Origin: Dongshaea marina
GTDB lineage: Bacteria; Pseudomonadota; Gammaproteobacteria; Enterobacterales; Aeromonadaceae
Direction: 5' to 3'
Assembly (NCBI RefSeq): GCF_003072645.1
Contig: NZ_CP028897.1
Span: 2,059,658-2,123,657, forward strand
DNA length: 64,000 nucleotides
The notes beneath the pieces were generated by a model, which did not search any database, had not been told where the DNA came from, and worked only from the letters and a program-made list of their open reading frames with translations. Made by a program: the position numbers and the translations under genes. This document shows, one piece after another, positions 8,592 to 17,844 of this stretch. Numbering within the stretch: position 1 is the first letter of the stretch; each line of letters opens with the position of its first letter.

Positions 8592-10355
8592 ATGTTAGAT
8601 AAAGTACGCCGGCCTGTGTCTGAACTGATGCAGATACAGCCAACCATCATGCATTACGCAAAACTGCTTGCCGGGATCATGCAGCTCGATGTCGAGGTCG
8701 TCGATGAAGAGCTGGTCCGGCTTGCCGGAACAGGCCGTTATGATCTGGCCATCGGTGAGCCACTGACGGCAGGCACCCGGGTCCTTCGCCATGTCATGGA
8801 GACCAAGCAGCAGAAGCTGCTGCTGGAGCCTACCCGGGATCCGGTCTGCAAAGGATGTAAAAAAATTGAGTGCTGCAACGAGAAAGCGTTTCTCGGAGTC
8901 CCGATTATTGTCCAGGGAAGTTGCATCGGTGCTCTGAGCCTGGTTGCCTTTACCGACAAGGCCCGGGATCACTTGCTCGTCAATCAGCAGCTTTTCAGTG
9001 ATTATATCCGGCATACCTCAGAGATGTTTGTGTCTAAGGTTCTCGAGCAGCGTGCCTATTCGACTCCTCAGGTTCCGCCCCAGGAGCTTCAAGAGCTGTT
9101 ACGGCTTTTGATCGACAGGGTCGAGCAGGGGGTACTGATCCTCTCACAAAGTGGCCGGGTCGACTATTGTAATCAGGTATTGCTCAACCATCTTGGATGT
9201 ACCTGGTCTGAGCTGAGTGCCTGTCAAACCCGGGTCCTTCCGACGGCTTACTCCAGCCACCAGGGGGAGGGGGCACAGCATTTTCATATCAGCTTTGAAG
9301 AGAAAACCGTGCTGGTCAGTGGTCAGCTACACACTCTGCCAGGTCGGCAGATCCTGGTCATGGCATTGCGCCAGCATCAGCGCTGCGATCGTTTGGATGA
9401 GGGGCTGCCCGAACTCTCCTCGGTGATCGGTGAGTGCAGCCAGATGCAAAGACTCAAGCGGATTGTCGCAAGGATCGCATCCAGCCCATCAACCGTGCTG
9501 ATCCGCGGAGAGAGTGGCACCGGAAAGGAGGTGTTTGCCAAGGCGATCCATGAGCTCAGTGAGCGGCACAACAAGCCATTTATGGCGATCAACTGTGCGG
9601 CGATCCCGGACCAGCTTTTGGAAAGCGAGCTGTTTGGCTACGAGAAGGGGGCGTTCACCGGAGCGTCCAGCAAAGGGAAGAAGGGACTATTGCTCTCAGC
9701 CGATGGCGGTACCCTGTTTCTGGATGAGATCGGTGACATGTCGCTGCAGCTGCAGGCCAAGCTTCTGAGGGTGCTGGAGGAGCGAGAAGTGATGCCGGTC
9801 GGTGCCAGTAAGGCGATCCCAATCAATGTGCGGGTGATCTCGGCGACCAACCGTGATTTTGAGCAGATGATCCTGGGCAATGAGTTTCGTGAGGATCTCT
9901 ATTACCGGCTCAATGTGATCCCCCTGTATCTACCGCCTCTGCGCGAGCGCTGCGGGGATGTGGCACTGCTGGTGCACCATTTCCTCGATCTGCATGTGCG
10001 TAAGATTGGCGGGCATTACCCTGAGATCACGCCGGCGGTGGTTGATCGCCTGTCCGCCTATGAGTGGCCGGGAAATATTCGTGAGCTGAGTAATCTTATC
10101 GAATACCTGGTGAACCTGGTGCAGCCGGGAGAGGCTATTGATGTGAGCCTGCTGCCACCTCAGTTTGATCGACTCAGGATCAGCTCCTCACCTGCGACCA
10201 GTCAGGGAGCCTCTTCGGTTAGCCTCGAGGAGATGGAGAGAACAGTGATTGTGGAGGCCCTGGCGCGCCACGACAATCGCAAGCAGGCGGCAGAAGATCT
10301 GGGGATCGGGATCGCGACCCTGTATCGTAAAATTAAGAAGTATGGCTTGAGTTGA
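8592..10355 (+). CDS. ygeV: Sigma-54-dependent transcriptional activator, YgeV-like
   Basis: Enhancer-binding protein of 587 residues that matches E. coli YgeV (since described as a uric-acid/purine regulator) along its whole length. The N-terminal sensory domain (1-160) contains a Cys cluster (C86, C89, C94, C95). A PAS-like domain follows (about 175-280). The AAA+ domain has Walker A GESGTGKEVFAKA near 307, the sigma-54 contact loop GAFTGA near 353, and Walker B GGTLFLDEIGDM. The C-terminal Fis-type helix-turn-helix includes NRKQAAEDLGIGIATLYRKI. Start: upstream in-frame codons exist at 8544 and 8589. I prefer 8589/8592 because YgeV has only about 10 residues before the conserved MQIQPT. 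Its position after the purine genes suggests it controls them; I did not find a convincing -24/-12 promoter by eye. Confidence 0.88.
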   Translation: MLDKVRRPVSELMQIQPTIMHYAKLLAGIMQLDVEVVDEELVRLAGTGRYDLAIGEPLTAGTRVLRHVMETKQQKLLLEPTRDPVCKGCKKIECCNEKAFLGVPIIVQGSCIGALSLVAFTDKARDHLLVNQQLFSDYIRHTSEMFVSKVLEQRAYSTPQVPPQELQELLRLLIDRVEQGVLILSQSGRVDYCNQVLLNHLGCTWSELSACQTRVLPTAYSSHQGEGAQHFHISFEEKTVLVSGQLHTLPGRQILVMALRQHQRCDRLDEGLPELSSVIGECSQMQRLKRIVARIASSPSTVLIRGESGTGKEVFAKAIHELSERHNKPFMAINCAAIPDQLLESELFGYEKGAFTGASSKGKKGLLLSADGGTLFLDEIGDMSLQLQAKLLRVLEEREVMPVGASKAIPINVRVISATNRDFEQMILGNEFREDLYYRLNVIPLYLPPLRERCGDVALLVHHFLDLHVRKIGGHYPEITPAVVDRLSAYEWPGNIRELSNLIEYLVNLVQPGEAIDVSLLPPQFDRLRISSSPATSQGASSVSLEEMERTVIVEALARHDNRKQAAEDLGIGIATLYRKIKKYGLS

Positions 10356-10417
10356 CCTCGCAAACAGATTGCCGCAGCCTTTGGTTTGTGGCACTGTCTG
10401 CGATAGAGGCTGGTTTT

Positions 10418-10440
10418 CCCGGTAATCTCGGGGGTTTTTT
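10418..10440 (+). terminator. Weak intrinsic terminator after the YgeV-like gene
   Basis: CCCG (10418-10421) can pair with CGGG (10429-10432) across a short loop, followed by G and six T (10435-10440). The stem is short, so this is a possible rather than certain terminator. It sits 60 bases after the regulator stop and about 100 bases before proQ, in the right place to separate them. Confidence 0.4.
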
Positions 10441-10538
10441 ATGCCAGTCATAGCTTTTTTTTGATGGTCACTATAATAGCCTGTCATTGCTAATATTCGG
10501 GCATTTAGCCCCATTCATTTTTGTATTCAAGGGCATAC

Positions 10539-11147
10539 ATGGATAAATCAGAGAAGCTGGCCAAGATTAAGCAGGTGGTGGTTTACCTGACAGAAAAATT
10601 CCCCAACTGTTTCATTGCACAAGGCGAAGCGAAGCCGCTGAAAATTGGCATTTTTCAGGATCTGGCCGAGCGCCTGAAAGATGAGTCTGAGCTAAGCAAA
10701 ACAACCCTGCGCGCGGCGCTGCGTCAATACACTTCAAGCTGGCGCTACCTCCATGGCTTAAAAGCCGGTGCAGAGCGTGTGGATCTGGATGGTAACCCTT
10801 GTGGCGTATTGACTGAAGAGCATGTTGAACATGCCCAGGCTGCGCTGAAGGAAAGCAAGGATCGCGCCTATGCACGCAAGCGCAAGAATGCGGATGCAGA
10901 GAAGGGTGACAAGCCTAAAAAGCGTCCTCAGGGAGCTCGCAACAAGGCAACCCCGCGTCCTGCAAAAAAGGTGGTACCTAAAAAGCCTGTCGATCCGTCA
11001 ACACTGAGTGTCAATCAGGGCGTACAGGTTCTTGTCGGTAAGTCGCCCGTGCCTGCTACTATTAAAGAGATACAGAAAGATGAATTGCTGGTCCAGCTGA
11101 ACTCTGGAATGGTTGTCAAGGTCAATTCACAGCACGTAATTCTTTAA
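10539..11147 (+). CDS. proQ: RNA chaperone ProQ
   Basis: FinO/ProQ-family RNA-binding protein of 202 residues that binds structured small RNAs and mRNA 3' ends. The N-terminal FinO domain contains KFPNCFIAQGEAKPLKIGIF, LRAALRQYTSSWRYL and RVDLDGNPCG, all strongly conserved. It is followed by a Lys/Arg-rich linker (about 110-155) and the short C-terminal Tudor-like domain ending VQLNSGMVVKVNSQHVIL. The ATG at 10539 is preferred over an in-frame codon at 10521 because it matches the family N-terminus. It is shorter than E. coli ProQ (232) because the linker is shorter. It lies 25 bases upstream of prc, the usual proQ-prc arrangement. Confidence 0.95.
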   Translation: MDKSEKLAKIKQVVVYLTEKFPNCFIAQGEAKPLKIGIFQDLAERLKDESELSKTTLRAALRQYTSSWRYLHGLKAGAERVDLDGNPCGVLTEEHVEHAQAALKESKDRAYARKRKNADAEKGDKPKKRPQGARNKATPRPAKKVVPKKPVDPSTLSVNQGVQVLVGKSPVPATIKEIQKDELLVQLNSGMVVKVNSQHVIL

Positions 11148-11172
11148 TATGAAATAGCGGGGGTTCCTGGCT

Positions 11173-13194
11173 ATGACAAAGTGCTTTTTGCGATCACTGG
11201 TGATCGTGTGTGGGATTGTTTTATACGGATTTTCAGCTCAGGCAGCGACGCCCCCCTACAAGGAAAGCGCTTTGCCCCACCTGGCACAGGAGCCCCAGCA
11301 CAGTGCTGAGAGTAAGCGGATAGCGGCTTACTTTACCCGAGTTCACTACAAGCATGTGCTGCTCAATGACGCTCTGTCACAGAAGATTTTTGATCGTTAC
11401 CTGAATTTCCTCGATTACCGACACTGGATCTTTTTGCAATCGGATATCGATTCATTCAAGGCCTATCGGGATACCCTGGATGATGAGATTGAGCGGGGGC
11501 AATTGTCGGGTGCTTATCTGATTTTTAATACCTATATCAAGCGCCGTTATGAGCGCTTGAGTTATGCGCTTTCTCTTCTGGATAAACCCCTGCCACTCAA
11601 TACTCCGGCCGCCGCCTTTGAGCTGGATCGCGAGAAAGCACCCTGGGCTAAATCCCGAACTGAACTGGATAAGCTCTGGTATAAACGGGTTCGTTATGAT
11701 GAGTTGAATCTCGCCCTGGCCGGAAAAAAATGGCCCGAGATCCAAAAAATTCTGACCAAGCGCTACAGCAACGCTCTGAAATTTTTGAAGCAGAGTGAGA
11801 GTGAGGATGTGTTCTTTGCTCTGATGAGCTCGTTTGCCCACACCATAGATCCACACACGGATTATCTGTCACCGCGCCGCGCCGATCAGTTCAGCTCGAA
11901 TATGAATATCTCCATCGAGGGGATTGGGGCTGTGCTGCAGGCTGAGGATGACTATACAGTGATCCGCTCCCTGGTTCCCGGGGGACCGGCCGCCCGCAGT
12001 AAAAAGCTCAGAGCCGAGGATAAGATCATCGGTGTCGCCCAGGAGTGCGGCAAGATGGTGGATGTGGTCGGCTGGCGGCTGGATGATGTGGTTGATCTCA
12101 TCAAGGGGCCGCGCGGCTCCAAGCTGTGCCTGCAGATCCAGCGTGGTGAGGGTGCGATCTCAGATACCCATGTGGTCAAATTAGAGCGGGATAAGGTTCG
12201 ACTGGAGGACAGGGCTGCTAAATCAAAGCTTCTGACCGTTCAGGGCGAAAAAGTGGGCTTGCTGGAGATCCCGGGCTTTTACGTAGATCTGCATCAGGAT
12301 GTCGAAAAACAGCTTCTCAAGCTCAAAAAGCAGGGGATGCAGTCTCTGGTGGTCGATCTGCGTAGCAATGGTGGTGGCCTGTTGACCGAGGCGGTTGATC
12401 TGACGGGTCTTTTTATCAAGCAGGGACCCGTGGTGCAGATCCGCAATAACCAGGGCGATGTGGAGGTCGAGAAAGACAAGGATCCCGGTGTGGTCTATAC
12501 CGGCCCCATGGTGGTTTTGATTGACAGGCTCAGTGCCTCTGCCTCAGAGATTTTTGCGGCGGCGATGCAGGACTATGGGCGGGCGGTGATCCTGGGCCAG
12601 GATAGTTTTGGTAAGGGAACGGTGCAGCAGTATCGGAGTCTGGGGCGTATCTACGACTTCTATCACCAGCCGATGGGTTATGTGAAATACACCATATCCA
12701 AGTTTTATCGGATCAATGGTGGCAGCACTCAGGATAAGGGGGTGATGCCGGATATCATTCTGCCGCCGCTTATCGATGCCAGTAAGGTGGGCGAGAGTGT
12801 TGAGAAAAATGCTCTTCCCTGGGATCGGATCAAGCCCCTTGATTATCGCCGGAGCACGGAAGTGAGCAAACTTCTGCCTGAGCTTAAAGCTTTGCACGCC
12901 AAGCGAGTCAAGAGTGATCCCGAGTACAAGGAGCTACTTCAGGAGATCAATCTTTATCGCAAAGAGAGCATGAAGACCTCGATCTCTTTAGTTGAATCTG
13001 AGCGTCTCAAGCAGAAAAAATTGCGAGAGCAGAAGGTTTTGGCCTTGACCAACTCCCGTCTCGAGCGCATGGGTAAGAAGCCGATCAGTAAGCTCAGTGC
13101 GCTGCCCGCCGATCTCGAGATGCCGGACTACTACCAGAATGAGGCCACCGAGATTGCAGCCGATCTGGCAAAGCTGGAGTCGGCAACCGGTTGA
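11173..13194 (+). CDS. prc: Tail-specific (carboxyl-terminal processing) protease Prc
   Basis: Periplasmic Ser/Lys protease of 673 residues (E. coli Prc, 682). It has an N-terminal signal peptide (hydrophobic SLVIVCGIVLYGFSAQA, residues 8-24, likely cut after AQA). A Prc-specific N-terminal helical domain follows, then a PDZ domain around residues 245-330 and the S41 catalytic domain. The nucleophile is Ser456 in LSASASEIF and the general base Lys481 in DSFGKGTVQQ. The charged C-terminal region (600-673) is typical of Prc. Substrates in other bacteria include FtsI and murein hydrolases such as MepS. It is followed by a strong terminator. Confidence 0.96.
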   Translation: MTKCFLRSLVIVCGIVLYGFSAQAATPPYKESALPHLAQEPQHSAESKRIAAYFTRVHYKHVLLNDALSQKIFDRYLNFLDYRHWIFLQSDIDSFKAYRDTLDDEIERGQLSGAYLIFNTYIKRRYERLSYALSLLDKPLPLNTPAAAFELDREKAPWAKSRTELDKLWYKRVRYDELNLALAGKKWPEIQKILTKRYSNALKFLKQSESEDVFFALMSSFAHTIDPHTDYLSPRRADQFSSNMNISIEGIGAVLQAEDDYTVIRSLVPGGPAARSKKLRAEDKIIGVAQECGKMVDVVGWRLDDVVDLIKGPRGSKLCLQIQRGEGAISDTHVVKLERDKVRLEDRAAKSKLLTVQGEKVGLLEIPGFYVDLHQDVEKQLLKLKKQGMQSLVVDLRSNGGGLLTEAVDLTGLFIKQGPVVQIRNNQGDVEVEKDKDPGVVYTGPMVVLIDRLSASASEIFAAAMQDYGRAVILGQDSFGKGTVQQYRSLGRIYDFYHQPMGYVKYTISKFYRINGGSTQDKGVMPDIILPPLIDASKVGESVEKNALPWDRIKPLDYRRSTEVSKLLPELKALHAKRVKSDPEYKELLQEINLYRKESMKTSISLVESERLKQKKLREQKVLALTNSRLERMGKKPISKLSALPADLEMPDYYQNEATEIAADLAKLESATG

Positions 13195-13213
13195 TCATAT
13201 CGACTAGATACAG

Positions 13214-13236
13214 GGGGCTCACTGAGCCCCTTTTTT
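13214..13236 (+). terminator. Intrinsic terminator after prc
   Basis: GGGGCTC (13214-13220), a 3-base loop and GAGCCCC (13224-13230) are followed directly by six T. A textbook Rho-independent terminator 20 bases after the prc stop. Confidence 0.92.
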
Positions 13237-13373
13237 ACATCTGGTGACAGAGCGAGCTGTGGGGCGATCAAAGATCAAAACTCCCCGGGCTTTCTGCTAT
13301 GATGGGCGTCGGTCGTAAGCGCCTTGCAGGCCGCTTACACAGGTTTTATGCAAGTAGATGACGGAGGCGCTGC

Positions 13374-14132
13374 ATGAAGCAGTGGGGAATGAAAGGGTTT
13401 GGGGCTTCACATGGGTTAAAGTGGATCGGTCGCAGTTGGGGCTACTTCAGGATGGCGCCTCTGGTGTGGATTTCACTGTTGATGCTCTACATGATACTGG
13501 TGTTCTTTATCAGTCGACTGCCTCTGTCCGTGGATCTGCTGCTGTTGGAAATATTGGGCTTTGCCTTGATGGGCTTTTTTGTGATCGGCTGCCGCTGCTG
13601 CGATCATGGGCGTCCCTTTAATCTTTCGGCCCTGTTTAGTGCCCTGAAACCATACTGGTTCTCTTTTTTAAAGCTTGGGATCCTGTCGTTTCTGTTTGTG
13701 CTGGTTGCCCAAGAGATCTGGTCATTGGTAGGGATCGATTTTTCCAATGGGCAGCAGGCATTGTTGGCATCCATCGAAAAAATGGGCACAGAGCAGAATT
13801 TGATGGTCATCTTGCTGGTGGTTGTGTTTGCCCTGAAGTCGATGCTGTTTTATTTTGCTGTTCCCCTGGTGATCTTTAGTCGCTATAGCATAGGGCAGAT
13901 CATGCTGCTTAGCATTCAGGGGTGCCTGAAAAACTGGTCGGCCCTGCTGGCATATAATATTGTGTTTGGTTGTGTGGTGGCGATCTCCAGTATCCCGATG
14001 GGGATTGGGCTTCTGGTCACCATTCCTATGGTTTATATGGCCCAGTTTGCGGCTTATAAGGATATTTTTGAGGTCGAGCAGCAGGAGAAGCCGACCCAAC
14101 ACAAAGAGCGGGATGATGTGATCAGTGCCTGA
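13374..14132 (+). CDS. Multi-pass inner-membrane protein, BPSS1780-like
   Basis: Integral membrane protein of 252 residues with about six hydrophobic segments (roughly 27-45, 55-75, 100-118, 142-165, 170-182 and 200-225) and a short hydrophilic C-terminus ending in EQQEKPTQHKERDDVISA. The N-terminal GLKWIGRSWGYFRMAPLVWI followed by paired helices and C-x-C-C resembles the BPSS1780 membrane protein family, which has no established function; this assignment is from memory of the pattern. It is monocistronic between two intrinsic terminators. RBS: GGAGG at 13363-13367 ahead of the ATG at 13374. Confidence 0.6.
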   Translation: MKQWGMKGFGASHGLKWIGRSWGYFRMAPLVWISLLMLYMILVFFISRLPLSVDLLLLEILGFALMGFFVIGCRCCDHGRPFNLSALFSALKPYWFSFLKLGILSFLFVLVAQEIWSLVGIDFSNGQQALLASIEKMGTEQNLMVILLVVVFALKSMLFYFAVPLVIFSRYSIGQIMLLSIQGCLKNWSALLAYNIVFGCVVAISSIPMGIGLLVTIPMVYMAQFAAYKDIFEVEQQEKPTQHKERDDVISA

Positions 14133-14155
14133 TCTGAATTGCTGCTTCTATCGAT

Positions 14156-14178
14156 AGGGAGCCTTTAGGGCTCCCTTT
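14156..14178 (+). terminator. Intrinsic terminator before terC
   Basis: AGGGAGCC (14156-14163) pairs with GGCTCCCT (14169-14176) across a 5-base loop and runs into TT and AT-rich sequence. It separates the upstream membrane-protein gene from the TerC gene. Confidence 0.75.
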
Positions 14179-14204
14179 ATTGTGAGGAATAAGAGAGTAT
14201 CTGG

Positions 14205-14943
14205 ATGGAATGGTTAGTGGATCCCAATGCCTGGGTAGCCCTGGTGACTCTGGCGGTATTGGAGATTGTTCTTGGAATCGACAATATCATTTTTTTGTCG
14301 ATTCTGGTCGGGCGTCTGCCAAAGGAGCAACGTCAGCGAGGACGCATTCTCGGGCTTGGCCTGGCAATGGTGACACGAATCTTGTTGTTGCTCAGCCTTG
14401 CCTGGATGATGCACCTGACGACCCCCTGTTTAGCCTGGCGGGTTTTGTGATCTCCTGGCGGGATCTGATCCTGCTATTGGGAGGACTGTTCCTGATCGCC
14501 AAAAGTACCCATGAGATCCATGGCAGCCTGGAGGATGCAGATCAGGAGGTGACGGTCAGTAAGGGGGCCTCCCAGTTTATCCTGGTGCTTGTGCAGATCG
14601 CGATTTTGGATATTGTGTTTAGTCTGGACTCGGTGATCACTGCGGTCGGAATCGCCAAGGATGTTCCGGTGATGGTGTTGGCAATCATGATCGCGGTGGG
14701 GTGATGATGTTTGCGGTACGGCCGATCGGTGAGTTTGTGGAGGATCATCCCACGGTGAAGATGCTGGCCCTGGCTTTTTTGATCCTGGTTGGTTTCAACC
14801 TTATCGCCGAGGGGCTGGGCTACCATGTGCCCAAGGGCTATATCTATTTCGCGATGGGTTTCTCTGTGGTGGTCGAGATCCTCAACCTGCAGCTTCGGAA
14901 AAAGCGTAAGCCGCTCAAGCTTCACAAAAAGCAGGGACAGTAG
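14205..14943 (+). CDS. TerC-family integral membrane protein (two frameshifts)
   Basis: TerC-family protein like E. coli YgdQ, 246 residues after repair. Motifs include DPNAWVALVTLAVLEIVLG and IDNIIFLSILVGRLP near the N-terminus, ISWRDLILLLGGLFLI, the second metal-site-like LDIVFSLDSVITAVG, and the C-terminal HVPKGYIYFAMGFSVVVE. TerC relatives are linked to manganese export and membrane-protein metallation (the Alx/MntP/TerC group); the role of this member is not known. Two single-base losses interrupt the frame. One more C in 14422-14426 gives LTTPLFSLAGF, and one more G in 14698-14701 gives IAVGVMMFAVRPIG. Both repairs restore family-typical sequence. Confidence 0.88.
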
Positions 14944-14976
14944 GCCCAGGGTTGTAAAGGGCCATTGAGCCTGGGG

Positions 14977-15405
14977 TTACTCCTGTTGGTTTTTTGAGTC
15001 TATTGCCTGATCCGTTGCATCATAGAGCATAACCGCAATATGCTCGACCTTGCCGGTGAAGGAGAGCAGGGGAAGCAGGGTCATATTTTGATACATGAAG
15101 TCACTGCTGCCGGTGATCGGCCGGTAGTTGCAAAAGCGGATCAGACAGGGTTTTTGCTCCCAGGTGGTAAAGCCGCGAATATTGAGCTTAAACACCAGCT
15201 CCGCCTTGCGCTTAAACCACTGTTCATCGATCTCCGGGAACTGTTCAAACAGGTTACGATCCTTGATGTCCACGCTGAGCTGGCCACTGTGGCTCTCCAT
15301 AAAGCCGTTCCAGATCTGGATCTTGTAATCTCTGTCGAGCACCATCAGGCCCACATCTATGGTTTGAATAATGTTCATCAGCCAGTGAAACTCTCGGATA
15401 TCCAT
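14977..15405 (-). CDS. Small PAS-domain protein
   Basis: Stand-alone PAS-like sensor of 142 residues. The start, MDIREFHWLMNIIQTIDVGLMVLDRDYKIQIWNGFMESHSG, followed by LFEQFP and then RFCNYRPITG and MLLPLLSF-type strands is typical of PAS domains. No output domain is attached. It starts 13 bases after the stop of the response regulator-CheC gene on the same strand, with GGGAGA before the ATG, so the two are almost certainly one operon. I infer that it works with that signalling protein, perhaps as a sensory or adaptor module. The ligand is unknown. It converges with terC. Confidence 0.75.
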   Translation of the reverse strand: MDIREFHWLMNIIQTIDVGLMVLDRDYKIQIWNGFMESHSGQLSVDIKDRNLFEQFPEIDEQWFKRKAELVFKLNIRGFTTWEQKPCLIRFCNYRPITGSSDFMYQNMTLLPLLSFTGKVEHIAVMLYDATDQAIDSKNQQE

Positions 15406-15418
15406 AGGGTATCTCCCG

Positions 15419-16458
15419 CTAATCTTCCAGTAAGAACTGGATCTTGTTATTCATGGTCTGAATGGAGTCTTCGGTAAACAGCAGCAATAGATCACACTGG
15501 ATATTGTGGTCTTCTATGGTGTAGTTGATCTCGATGGCCAGCGTTTGCTTCCAGCGTGTTTTATTACACTGGATGAGATCGCTGATGCTGCGATGCTGGC
15601 CCAGTATGACCGGGTGCCCCTGGCTAAATGGGGTATCAATTTGCTCTGAAAAGCCGGCCAGAAAAGCCCCGATCAGCACATTGGAGGTGTCGATCAAAAG
15701 CTCCAGCTCGATCCTCCGATCCAACTCTCCCTCGTAGTTCATCAGGCGAGCCATATCTTTAAAGCTCGAGTCGTGGAACAGGATCAGTGCTTCTCCGGCG
15801 ATCCCGGCGCCGATAAATCCCTGGCAAACGGCCGAGATGGTCTCCTGCTCAGCCGCGGCATGTAGTGCCATATGCAGCTCTCCTACCTCAAGAATATTGA
15901 CATTGGGGATTGGCAGGATGACGTAGACTTCGAGCATACGGGCCAGCATATCTGCGGCCTGGCCCATGGCGACATTCGAGATCTCTTGGTAACAGTCCCG
16001 GATCTCCGGGGTTGCCCCCTTGAACTCGGTTTCCTGGGGCTCTGGCGCCGGAGGGGGGCGGCCTTGGTTTTACCCGGAACAGCGCCTCCCTCACTATAAA
16101 GCCGATGCTCAACTAACAGATTTTGCAGGGTCTCTTTGGATGCGGGCTTTTTGATAAAGTCCTGGGCTCCGAGTCCCTTGACTCGCTGTACCGCCTCGGG
16201 CTGGATGTCGCCTGAGACCACAAAGACCTGCGCCTTGACCTGCTCTTTTTTCAGTGTCTCAAGAACGCCATAACCATCAAGCTCCGGCATGGTCAGATCC
16301 AGAAAAACTATCTCTCCCTTCCCTGAGAGAATCGCCTCAACCCCTTCAACCCCGTTGGTGGCAAAGTTGATATCCACTTCCCAATCGGGAGGGAGGCAGC
16401 GAGCCAGCTGTTTACGGGCCATTCCTGAGTCATCACACACTAATACTTGAGGGCGCAT
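15419..16458 (-). CDS. Response regulator receiver-CheC phosphatase fusion (frameshifted)
   Basis: Two-domain signalling protein of 346 residues after repair. Residues 1-120 are a receiver domain: acidic pair CDDSG, phospho-acceptor Asp54 in VFLDLTMPELDG, and the conserved Lys in DFIKKPAS. A Pro-rich linker follows. The C-terminal part (about 155-346) is CheC-like, with two active-site-type motifs: E-x2-N in YQEISNVAMGQ with the Pro 23 positions later, and DTSNVLIG with a Pro at the same spacing. CheC proteins dephosphorylate CheY-P. As read the frame breaks in the linker at the G run 16053-16058. One more base gives AAPPPAPEPQETEF and joins both halves. No other chemotaxis gene is in the window. 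Confidence 0.85.
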
Positions 16459-16516
16459 TGGTTGATCCTTGTGATAAAGCTCTTCCTACACTATAGCGTT
16501 TGTCAGTTCAGTACTG

Positions 16517-17221
16517 TCAAACCGAGCGTTTGCAAGTTTTTATTTTTTCTGTCTGAGAGTCCCTCTCAGGGAATAGTGTCGCTCCCTGATGCTGGCTTTT
16601 TTGTGAGTGGGCATTGAGCTGATCTTTACCCAGGGAGGAGGCTTTAAAACTGGTGATCCACAGGCCACATCCCGTCAGACTCTGGAGTTTCTGCATCCGC
16701 CACCCAAGCATGGCGATAACACCATGGTAGGTGTGACCTTTGTGACTGCGAAACTGCCCCTGCTCAAATAACACAGAACGGGCGATCCCCCGTTTATGCA
16801 TGACGGAGAGCAGGGCGGGGCGTTGCTCCGCCAGCAGCCAGGAGGCGGTTTCAGGAGTGATGGACTGGAGCAGTTCGTCATGATCTTTGAGCTCAAGGGC
16901 CAGACAGTTCAGTCGCGAATATTCGTGAGGGGGAAAATGCAGCTTCTTGATATTGCTCCAGCGCAGTGACCAGTGATAAAAGCCGCACAGGTAATAGAGA
17001 CGCTCATTGGTCAGTTGCAACAGGACTTTCGGGCGCATCAGTAAGATGATTGCGGCCCCAATCAGGCAGCAGGCTGCGCCAAGCAGCAACAGGGTATTCA
17101 TCACAGGGAGCTCAAGAGGCATCAGCAGTGGCAGGAGGGGAAGCACAGAGAAGCCTAACAGATAGAGTCCTCGCTTATTGGTGGTTGAATACAGGGATAA
17201 ACAGTAACTAGGGTGGCTCAT
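16517..17221 (-). CDS. Conserved membrane protein, possibly DUF2982
   Basis: Protein of 234 residues with two hydrophobic N-terminal helices (about 18-36 and 40-62), then a soluble domain with LTNERLYYLCGFYHWSLRWSNIKKLHFP, a PH-like pattern. The rest carries GVIAMLGWRMQKLQ and a polar C-terminus. Size and layout suggest the DUF2982 family of gammaproteobacteria, but this is from memory and uncertain. No function is known. It lies on its own between the response regulator gene and the tyrosine phosphatase on the same strand. Confidence 0.55.
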   Translation of the reverse strand: MSHPSYCLSLYSTTNKRGLYLLGFSVLPLLPLLMPLELPVMNTLLLLGAACCLIGAAIILLMRPKVLLQLTNERLYYLCGFYHWSLRWSNIKKLHFPPHEYSRLNCLALELKDHDELLQSITPETASWLLAEQRPALLSVMHKRGIARSVLFEQGQFRSHKGHTYHGVIAMLGWRMQKLQSLTGCGLWITSFKASSLGKDQLNAHSQKSQHQGATLFPERDSQTEKIKTCKRSV

Positions 17222-17284
17222 CCGTAAGCCTCTTGTGTATTCCTCTATTTAATCAGCATACCAAGGGATACCCCGGACAGCCAG

Positions 17285-17761
17285 TCAGTTACTGCGACTC
17301 GAAACCTGGATCGCCTCAATGAGCCCATCACAGGCATCTTCAATCAGATCAAGGACCTGCTCAAATCCTTGCTCACCGCCATAATAGGGATCCGGAACCT
17401 CCTGAATGTCACTGCCTGAATAACTGAGCAGCAGTCGGAGTTTGCTGCGATATTGCTCGGGGCAGATTGCACTTAGATCTTCAAGGTTGTCTCGATCGGC
17501 AGCCAGGATATAGTCAAAGGTCTCAAAGTCGGCCTGGGTCACCTGTCTTGCCCGCAGGGCCGACAGATCATAGCCTCGCTTTTTTGCTGCATCCTGAGCT
17601 CTGGGATCGGCGGGCTTTCCCTGGTGAAACCCTATGGTTCCCGCTGAGTCAACCAAAGGGGGATGTTTCAGTGTACTGATCTTGTCACGCATGACAGCTT
17701 CAGCCGTGGGAGAGCGGCAGATATTACCCATACACACAAATAAAATGCTTGGTGGCTTCAT
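17285..17761 (-). CDS. Low-molecular-weight protein tyrosine phosphatase
   Basis: Cytoplasmic phosphatase of 158 residues. The P-loop CMGNICRSPTAEAV (C-x5-R-S) is at residues 10-23, and the general acid Asp lies in VPDPYYGG near residue 121. The length and the phosphotyrosine-loop layout match the LMW-PTP family (E. coli Wzb, YfkJ of Bacillus). The Wzb type usually sits with a capsule kinase; none is here, so this is more likely a stand-alone housekeeping LMW-PTP of the animal/YfkJ type. Monocistronic or loosely linked to the flanking minus-strand genes. Confidence 0.93.
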   Translation of the reverse strand: MKPPSILFVCMGNICRSPTAEAVMRDKISTLKHPPLVDSAGTIGFHQGKPADPRAQDAAKKRGYDLSALRARQVTQADFETFDYILAADRDNLEDLSAICPEQYRSKLRLLLSYSGSDIQEVPDPYYGGEQGFEQVLDLIEDACDGLIEAIQVSSRSN

Positions 17762-17844
17762 CGGGGCCTCATGGTTTGATTAGGGGGAGTTGAAAAGAAA
17801 GAGACATCCACCCAGGATGTCTCATTCGGCTTACCAGAAATGGG

